Source: Aureibaculum algae
GTDB taxonomy: Bacteria; Bacteroidota; Bacteroidia; Flavobacteriales; Flavobacteriaceae
DNA length: 64,000 nt
NCBI RefSeq assembly: GCF_006065315.1
Contig: NZ_CP040749.1
Coordinates: 2,246,501-2,310,500 of the forward strand
Reading direction: 5' to 3'
Under the pieces are notes generated by a model that searched no databases, was not told where the DNA came from, and worked only from the letters and a program-made list of their open reading frames with translations. The position numbers and the translations under genes were made by a program. This document shows positions 62,408 to 64,000 of the stretch, one piece after another. Positions within the stretch are counted from its first letter, which is position 1. The number at the start of each line of letters is the position of its first letter.

Positions 62408-64000
62408 TTAGCGTCTTCTACCGCCCGAATAGGTCATGGCTTCTCCTTTTCCGAATCCGTAACTAACTCCTAAGGTAAAAAAGCGACCACGTTTGCCATA
62501 ATTATAAGCTTCAAAAGTATCTTGATACACATAGCTTTCTTGAATTCGCGATTCAAACAGGTCTCTAACACCTAAATTAACCATTACTTTTCCTTTGATA
62601 ATCTTCTTTCTAATTCCTAAATCTAAAAAGGCAAATCCCGTTACGTCTCCTTGAACGGTTTCGTAACCCGATTGGTAAGATCCTGTTAACTCCAAATCAA
62701 TATCAGCTGGCAATCCAATTTTAGAACCTAATTTTGACGACCATTGACTACCTGAAAAATCAAAAGACTTGGTTTCGAAAGTCCCGACACGGTTAAAGTA
62801 ATTGAAGTTAAAATCTCCCGTAAGGGTAAGCCATTTTGTAGGATTGTATTTTCCGTTGGTTTCAAATCCGACCGTGCCGTTAGTCCCAATATTTTCTGGT
62901 GTGGTGGTGGTCACATTGTCTAAGGAAGTAGAAACACGTTCTATAACTTCTGTGGTATATTTATAGTACACACTAGAGCTTAATGCCGCTTTACCAATTT
63001 TATAAATGCTCGTTAACTCATAAGAATCTGTAAATTCTGGTTGTAAATTAGGATTCCCCACACGGACATTAAAATTATTTCTCACATTAAAGAAAGGGTT
63101 TAAATCCCATAACCTCGGTCTAAAAATCCGTTTCGAATATCCTGCTTGTAATGAAAAATTTTCCCCCACTTTATAAGAGCTATGTACCGAAGGAAAGAAA
63201 TTGGTATAGTCTTGTGTATTGTTTTCATTCGTATTGGTTAACAGGGTCACTAAATTGGTATTCTCTACTCGTAATCCCGCTTTTAATCCCCATTTGTCGC
63301 GTTCAAAAGCACCTGTAAAATAAACACCCAACACCTTTTGATCGTATTCAAAATTATTAGTTAACGCCTCATTTACGGTATACACATTACTGTTATCATC
63401 TTTGTCTCTCACTTCATAATCATTACCTACATCATTAATAAGATATTGAGCTCCTGCTTCTATGCTATATTCTTCAGTAATCGGATTGGTATAATCTAAC
63501 TTAAACGTATAATCAGCCTGCTGAAAATTGGTTTCCGTTTGCTGATCGTCATTCACTTCAGTTCCAGAGAGCGTAGTGCTATTAAATTGTGACGATTGGT
63601 CTTTACCAAAGAAACTACCTAAGGCACTAAAGAGTAAGGTATGATCTTCGTTATTTTCAAATTGTTTTTTATAATTCAGTTCATATTGCCATTTCGGATT
63701 TGTAGCGTCTGTGACTTCATCTCTAATCCATTTAGAAATAAGGTTATCGCTGGCATCAAAGTGGCTAAACGTAGTGGCTGACGGTTGATCTTCAATTTCA
63801 TAGGCAAAATTACCCGATAAGGTAAGTACATTCAGTTCATTAATATGGTAATCGGCTCCTAAGGTGAGATTGAAAAAGGTCTCATCGCGATAGTCTTTCC
63901 CTTTGCTATAAATAACTTCGTTATTGGTCAAGTCGGTGTTCATAGATTCACTATCGCGTGGTAATGATCTATAGCCAGCACCCAACTGAGCAAACAAATT
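62408..64000 (-). CDS. Outer-membrane beta-barrel protein (partial, N-terminus off window)
   Basis: The C-terminal 530 residues of a larger protein running off the right edge. It is a transmembrane beta-barrel of the outer-membrane-protein beta-barrel-3 / TonB-receptor-like family: many strands such as LRVENTNLVTLLTN, FSLQAGYSKRIFRPRLWDLNP and VGNPNLQPEFTDSYELT. It ends in a Gly/Arg-rich tail (YSGGRRR) instead of an aromatic residue. Substrate unknown. It is convergent with the GIY-YIG gene. Confidence 0.9.
   Translation of the reverse strand, partial: NLFAQLGAGYRSLPRDSESMNTDLTNNEVIYSKGKDYRDETFFNLTLGADYHINELNVLTLSGNFAYEIEDQPSATTFSHFDASDNLISKWIRDEVTDATNPKWQYELNYKKQFENNEDHTLLFSALGSFFGKDQSSQFNSTTLSGTEVNDDQQTETNFQQADYTFKLDYTNPITEEYSIEAGAQYLINDVGNDYEVRDKDDNSNVYTVNEALTNNFEYDQKVLGVYFTGAFERDKWGLKAGLRVENTNLVTLLTNTNENNTQDYTNFFPSVHSSYKVGENFSLQAGYSKRIFRPRLWDLNPFFNVRNNFNVRVGNPNLQPEFTDSYELTSIYKIGKAALSSSVYYKYTTEVIERVSTSLDNVTTTTPENIGTNGTVGFETNGKYNPTKWLTLTGDFNFNYFNRVGTFETKSFDFSGSQWSSKLGSKIGLPADIDLELTGSYQSGYETVQGDVTGFAFLDLGIRKKIIKGKVMVNLGVRDLFESRIQESYVYQDTFEAYNYGKRGRFFTLGVSYGFGKGEAMTYSGGRRR

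Overview
The window looks like a chromosome segment of a marine, probably alga-associated member of the Flavobacteriaceae (Bacteroidota). The evidence is its low G+C content, TonB-dependent outer-membrane receptors, several exported glycoside hydrolases (GH20, GH43, GH63-like), many short lipoproteins, A-rich start contexts without clear Shine-Dalgarno sites, and promoters of the Bacteroidota type (TAnnTTTG at -7, in one case with a perfect TTTG-N19 spacing). No species can be named from the sequence alone.

Layout. Positions 1-7806 form a catabolic locus: a LacI-type regulator running off the left edge, a palindromic LacI-like operator pair, a TonB receptor, a GH63-type glycosidase, a sodium/solute symporter and a glycerate kinase. 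A hydrolase of this type next to a glycerate kinase points to uptake and cleavage of mannosylglycerate (digeneaside of red algae) or glucosylglycerate. From 8.0 to 24.9 kb lie mostly ordinary genes: msrA, an aldo/keto reductase, a GH20 hexosaminidase, an OmpA-type protein, a GH43 enzyme, corA, a zinc-peptidase-like lipoprotein, a peroxiredoxin-like protein and a haloacid dehalogenase-like protein. From 24 to 31.5 kb there is an odd stretch: a tRNA-Ser-like gene with an abnormal anticodon arm, an eight-unit 120-bp tandem array, a dispersed promoter-bearing leader repeat and a run of minus-strand genes of unknown function. From 31.7 to 42.7 kb come a serine hydrolase, a two-domain DUF1566 lipoprotein, a SRAP/HMCES protein, a metallo-beta-lactamase/rhodanese protein, a MORN/YwqK-like protein and a lone PD-(D/E)xK protein.

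From 42.7 to 59.5 kb the window is an accessory, defence-like island. Its first module (43.1-45.8 kb: pentapeptide-repeat membrane protein, nucleotidyltransferase, small partner and a further unknown gene) sits between two direct repeats of about 400 bp. The second (46.4-54.3 kb) is visibly AT-rich and holds an HhH-glycosylase-like protein, a dGTPase overlapping a poly(A)-polymerase-like nucleotidyltransferase, a large PD-(D/E)xK protein, and a translationally coupled pair: a MazG-like pyrophosphohydrolase plus a GIY-YIG / DUF2075 helicase / LexA-type autoprotease fusion. The third (56.8-58.4 kb) is a HipBST-like three-gene toxin-antitoxin system flanked on both sides by copies of a nested-hairpin repeat and by an intact and a decayed copy of the same membrane-protein gene. 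A Fic protein with its own repeated operator-like motif follows.

The right end returns to ordinary genes: a DsbA-family oxidoreductase, a small GIY-YIG protein flanked by inverted repeats, and an outer-membrane beta-barrel protein cut by the right edge. The strongest candidates for undescribed biology are the MazG plus GIY-YIG/helicase/S24 pair, the nucleotide-focused defence cluster around it, the pentapeptide/nucleotidyltransferase module, and the mannosylglycerate-type utilisation locus with its own TonB receptor.
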